Origin: Arthrobacter alpinus
GTDB taxonomy: Bacteria > Actinomycetota > Actinomycetes > Actinomycetales > Micrococcaceae
Direction: 5' to 3'
NCBI RefSeq assembly: GCF_900105965.1
Contig: NZ_FNTV01000001.1
Location: 3,224,001 to 3,288,000, forward strand
DNA: 64,000 nucleotides
The notes beneath the pieces are model-generated. The model was given only the letters and a program-made list of their open reading frames with translations, was not told where the DNA came from and did no database searches. Position 1 is the first letter of the stretch; each line of letters starts with the position of its first letter. The position numbers and the translations under genes were made by a program. Positions 60,997 through 64,000 of this stretch are shown here, one piece after another.

Positions 60997-62343
60997 GTGA
61001 GCTCCCCCACCAGCATTTGGAGCGGCCAATTCCGTGGCGCCTCGCTGGGATTTTTTGGCTTGGCCTTCATGGTGGCGTATTCCACGGCGGCCATCACCAC
61101 CGCCATGCCGCAGGCCGCCCGTGAACTAAATGGCCTGCCGCTCTATGGTTTGGCGTTTGGCATCACCATGGCCACCTCCGTGGTGTCGATGTCGCTCGCC
61201 GCGCTGTGGATCGACAGGTCAGGCCCGCAAAAACCGCTCATCGCCGGCGTGAGCATCTACGTTGTTGGAATGCTGCTTTCCGCGGCCGCTCCCACCATGG
61301 AGCTCCTTGTTGCAGCGAGGGCGCTGACGGGCCTGGGGTCCGGGCTCGACGCCGTTGCCCTCTATGTGGCCATTGCCCGGGTTTTCCCGGCCCACTTGCG
61401 CCCCAAAATGTTTGGTGCACTCGCAACAGCCTGGCTGCTGCCTTCGATCGTGGGGCCGGCACTGAGCGGCGTAGTCACGGACCACTTCGGCTGGCGCTGG
61501 GTGTTTGGCACTGTTCCCATCTTGGCACTGGTAGCCGTGGCACTCTTGTTGCGCGGCAGCCGCGGAACCGCGATGAACCTGCCTGTATCCGTGCCTGAAG
61601 CTGGCAGATCGAGACGTCTGTGGGTCAAACCCCTGTGGGCCGTGGTGGCATCGGCATCTGTTCTCATGATCAGCGACGCCGGAGCCCGCACCCACGCCTG
61701 GTGGCCCGCCCAACTGGGGGTCGCCGTCGCACTTCTTGCCCTGGCCGTGAACGTTCTGCTGCCCAAGGGCACATGGCGTTCCGCGCGCGGATTGCCGTCG
61801 TTGATCCTCATGCGCGGGCTCATGGGCACCGCCTTCACCATCGCGGACGTTTACCTGCCCCTGTTCATGATTGATCAGCGGCATTTGCCGGCGTGGCTTG
61901 CGGGTCTCTCGCTCACGGTGGGTGGGGTGACGTGGGCCGTAGGCGCGTGGCTGGCCGCCGGGGGCAAGTTGCAACCGCGGCAAAGCCTGCGTCTTGGCGC
62001 CGGGCTCATGGTGCTCGGAATGGTAATTTCGGCACTGGTCCTGCTGCCCGGTTGGCCCGTGTGGATTGCCTGGCTGGGTTGGTCCGCGGCCGGATTTGGC
62101 ATTGGTTTGGCATATCCCACGCAGTCGGTGATGGTGCTCGCCGAGTCAGAGCCCCATGAGCAAGGCACCAACGCCTCGGCCCTGCAATTGAGTGAGACGC
62201 TGCTGACGGCCACGGCTCTGGGTGTTGTGGGTGCCGTGTTTGCCGCGCTTCTGACCGCGGGCGAGATGGGCTACGTCATGGCGTTTGGCGCGGCATGCGT
62301 GCTGGCCGCGGCCACTCTCCTGGTCTCGCGTCGGGCCGCATAA
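60997..62343 (+). CDS. MFS transporter (drug/H+ antiporter-like)
   Basis: 448-aa protein with 12 or more helices. The N-terminal ITTAMPQAARELNGLPLYG resembles the start of DHA2-type carriers, the A-motif loop is ALWIDRSGPQKPLIAG, and motif C-like RALTGLGSGLDAVALYVAIA lies in helix 5. LAYPTQSVMVLAESEPHEQG is in the C-terminal half. The start is the GTG at 60997. Likely a proton-driven exporter; substrate unknown. Followed by a hairpin terminator. Confidence 0.87.
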   Translation: MSSPTSIWSGQFRGASLGFFGLAFMVAYSTAAITTAMPQAARELNGLPLYGLAFGITMATSVVSMSLAALWIDRSGPQKPLIAGVSIYVVGMLLSAAAPTMELLVAARALTGLGSGLDAVALYVAIARVFPAHLRPKMFGALATAWLLPSIVGPALSGVVTDHFGWRWVFGTVPILALVAVALLLRGSRGTAMNLPVSVPEAGRSRRLWVKPLWAVVASASVLMISDAGARTHAWWPAQLGVAVALLALAVNVLLPKGTWRSARGLPSLILMRGLMGTAFTIADVYLPLFMIDQRHLPAWLAGLSLTVGGVTWAVGAWLAAGGKLQPRQSLRLGAGLMVLGMVISALVLLPGWPVWIAWLGWSAAGFGIGLAYPTQSVMVLAESEPHEQGTNASALQLSETLLTATALGVVGAVFAALLTAGEMGYVMAFGAACVLAAATLLVSRRAA

Positions 62344-62361
62344 GTGCACATGACAGCAATA

Positions 62362-62399
62362 TGGCCTGACGCTGGCGATACATCACCGCCGTCAGGCCA
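62362..62399. terminator. 10-bp hairpin between MFS and ABC exporter genes
   Basis: TGGCCTGACG (62362-62371) pairs with CGTCAGGCCA (62390-62399), with an 18-nt loop. It is placed between convergent stop codons. Confidence 0.7.
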
Positions 62400-62434
62400 C
62401 CTATGTGTCACTTCGCAGCGACGGAGCCTCAGCG

Positions 62435-64000
62435 CTACCTAACCGGTTCCAATTCGCCCTCAGCGTGCTCGCCTTCGCGGGCTGCCCGCAGTGCCGAGTA
62501 AGCGCCCCCAGCCTCGCTCAGCTCGGCCGGGGTGCCTACCTCGCCTAACAGCCCGCCGGTGAGTACGGCGAGCTGGTGGGCATCCTCCACAGTGGAGAGC
62601 CGGTGAGCGATGGTCAGCGTGGTTCGGCCAACAGCCAGGTGGTCGAGAGCCAGTTGCACGGCGGCTTCCGTGGTGTTGTCCAGGGCGGAGGTGGCCTCGT
62701 CCAGAACCAGTACACGCGGATTGCGCAGGATGGTGCGGGCAATGGCCAGGCGCTGCTGCTCTCCGCCGGAGAAGCGGTGACCGCGGGCACCCACCATGGT
62801 GTCCAGCCCCTCAGGGAGTCCGGCCACAAGGTCTGCGATTTGTGCAGAAGCCAAGGCCTTCCAGAGGGTGGCATCGTCGGCGGCCGGCGCGGCCAGCAGC
62901 AGGTTTTCGCGGATGGAGGCGTGCGTCAAGTAGCTCTCCTGGGACACGACGCCCACAATGCGAGCCAGCGTGTCCGGGGCAATATCGCGTACGTCAACTC
63001 CGTCGATGGTGACGCGGCCGGCCGTGACATCGTGCAGTCGCGGCAGCAGCGCACCCAGCGTGGACTTGCCGGAACCGGTGGGCCCAACCACTGCGGTGGT
63101 GGTGCCGGCGGCAAGCGCAAGGTTGATGCCGCTCAGGACTTCAGTGCCGCCGTCGTACGCAAAATGAACGTTCTCAAAGCGGACCTCGCCGCGAACCGTG
63201 GCTGGATCCAGCGCAACAGGCTTCTTCGGGGCGGTGATGTCCGGGACCATGTCCAGGTATTCAAAGATGCGGCTGAACAGGGCCATGGCGCTGACCCACT
63301 GGACGCCCAGGTTCAGCAGCCCCATGATGGGGCGGAAGATGGTGGATTGCAGGGCCGTGAAGGCCACGATCGTGCCGATGCTCAAGGTGCTCCCCGGCAG
63401 GCCGCCGGCAAAGTAGATCAGCGCGGGGATGGCGGAGAAGATGATGCTCATGGTGGCCATGCGCCAGCGTCCGGCCAGCTGTGACCGCAATTCCAGGCCG
63501 ATCAGGTGTTCGGAGCTTTCGGTGTAGCGCGCGGCGTCACGGCCCGTGGTGCCGAGGGTTTTGGCCAGGCGCACTCCGGAGATGCTCAGCCCCTCCTCCA
63601 CGTAGGTGTTCATGGTGGCGAGCTCGGCTTGCATGGTTGAGGTGATGTCACGCCGGAGCAGGGCCACGCGGCGAGAGAACCAGACCGCCGGTGGGATGAC
63701 GATCAGCGAAAGCAGGGAAAGCTGCGGCGAGAGGACGATCATGGCGGCGGCGGTGGCCACGGCGGTTGTCACGTTGGACGCAATGCCGGTGGCCGTGGAC
63801 GTGATGACGGACTGCATGCCGGAGATGTCGTTGTTCAGCCGCGATTGCACCTCGCCGCTGCGGGTCCGGGTGAAGAATGCGAGCGATTGTTTCTGCAGGT
63901 GCGTGAACAGCCGGGTGCGCAGCGTGTGCATGATTTTTTGCCCCATGCCGGTGGTCATCCAAGTCTGGATCACGCCGATGAAGGCGGTTGCGGCGGCCAC
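62435..64000 (-). CDS. ABC exporter, fused membrane and ATPase domains, 5' end cut by window edge
   Basis: At least 521 aa of a half-size ABC exporter (type IV). The partial membrane domain shows LFTHLQKQSLAFFTRTRSGE and the coupling-helix region ETSEHLIG-like IGLELRSQLAG. The ATPase domain has Walker A VGPTGSGKSTLG, Q-loop VSQESYL, signature FSGGEQQRLAIART, Walker B VLVLDEATSALD and switch AHRLS. The real start lies beyond 64000, so about 60-100 residues are missing. It acts as a dimer to export lipids or drugs. Convergent with the MFS gene. Confidence 0.93.
   Translation of the reverse strand: MAAATAFIGVIQTWMTTGMGQKIMHTLRTRLFTHLQKQSLAFFTRTRSGEVQSRLNNDISGMQSVITSTATGIASNVTTAVATAAAMIVLSPQLSLLSLIVIPPAVWFSRRVALLRRDITSTMQAELATMNTYVEEGLSISGVRLAKTLGTTGRDAARYTESSEHLIGLELRSQLAGRWRMATMSIIFSAIPALIYFAGGLPGSTLSIGTIVAFTALQSTIFRPIMGLLNLGVQWVSAMALFSRIFEYLDMVPDITAPKKPVALDPATVRGEVRFENVHFAYDGGTEVLSGINLALAAGTTTAVVGPTGSGKSTLGALLPRLHDVTAGRVTIDGVDVRDIAPDTLARIVGVVSQESYLTHASIRENLLLAAPAADDATLWKALASAQIADLVAGLPEGLDTMVGARGHRFSGGEQQRLAIARTILRNPRVLVLDEATSALDNTTEAAVQLALDHLAVGRTTLTIAHRLSTVEDAHQLAVLTGGLLGEVGTPAELSEAGGAYSALRAAREGEHAEGELEPVR

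Overview
The window looks like a chromosomal segment of a high-GC Gram-positive bacterium, most likely a Micrococcaceae member close to Arthrobacter (inferred from gene content; no marker gene was compared). Supporting signs are GC-rich third positions, a dnaK-grpE-dnaJ-hspR operon with HAIR operators, a SAM-IV riboswitch, a fused Mrp A/B antiporter subunit, an HTH-MurA-like fusion, a fused CopD/CtaG protein, and many GTG/TTG starts with 1- or 4-nt gene overlaps. No phage, insertion sequence, CRISPR array or plasmid function was seen. Most of it reads as core or niche-metabolism chromosome.

Layout. 1-6090 is a glycan-use locus: an ABC sugar importer (permease cut by the left edge, plus lipoprotein), a GH5 beta-mannosidase-like enzyme, a LacI repressor and a secreted GH18 endo-beta-N-acetylglucosaminidase. 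A shared ATCGYTTTAGT operator motif ties them together, and the set suggests N-glycan breakdown. 6257-10376 is the HspR-controlled chaperone operon. 10533-18711 carries a methyltransferase, a LysE exporter, a low-molecular-weight phosphatase overlapping a P-loop kinase/PabB fusion, a 200-bp imperfect palindrome, a cardiolipin synthase, a DUF308 membrane protein, PabC and a Pr6Pr-like membrane protein. 18836-20961 is a SAM-IV riboswitch followed by DUF1737, rhodanese and metZ genes.

21139-28584 holds the HTH-MurA-like protein, then a LacI regulator facing a fructan/sucrose operon (Tat-type binding protein, two permeases, intracellular GH32). Three copies of one operator sit at the two promoters. 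28690-31818 is a TPP-riboswitch-controlled YkoE-type ECF transporter. 32349-38766 is a complete Mrp Na+/H+ antiporter operon. 38988-45879 has an MFS protein, dcd, a KhtTU-like K+/H+ antiporter, a SHOCT protein, tRNA-Gly, a tiny basic protein coupled to an alanine-dehydrogenase-family enzyme, and a fatty acid desaturase.

46034-57848 contains an orphan Vsr endonuclease, an MFS exporter with a divergent LysR regulator, panD, an AEC transporter, a HerA/DUF853 ATPase, a membrane-anchored unknown protein, a thioredoxin-NHL protein coupled to CopD-CtaG, and HU. 58220-58933 is an rpmB-rpmG-rpsN cluster of cysteine-poor ribosomal proteins. The right end has an NADP-binding reductase, an SGNH hydrolase, an MFS transporter and a truncated ABC exporter.

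Nothing here is clearly a wholly new system. The most informative points are the N-glycan locus with readable operator logic, the two domain fusions (kinase-PabB, HTH-MurA), the riboswitch-controlled sulfur operon with a DUF1737 protein, and several unexplained palindromic intergenic structures.
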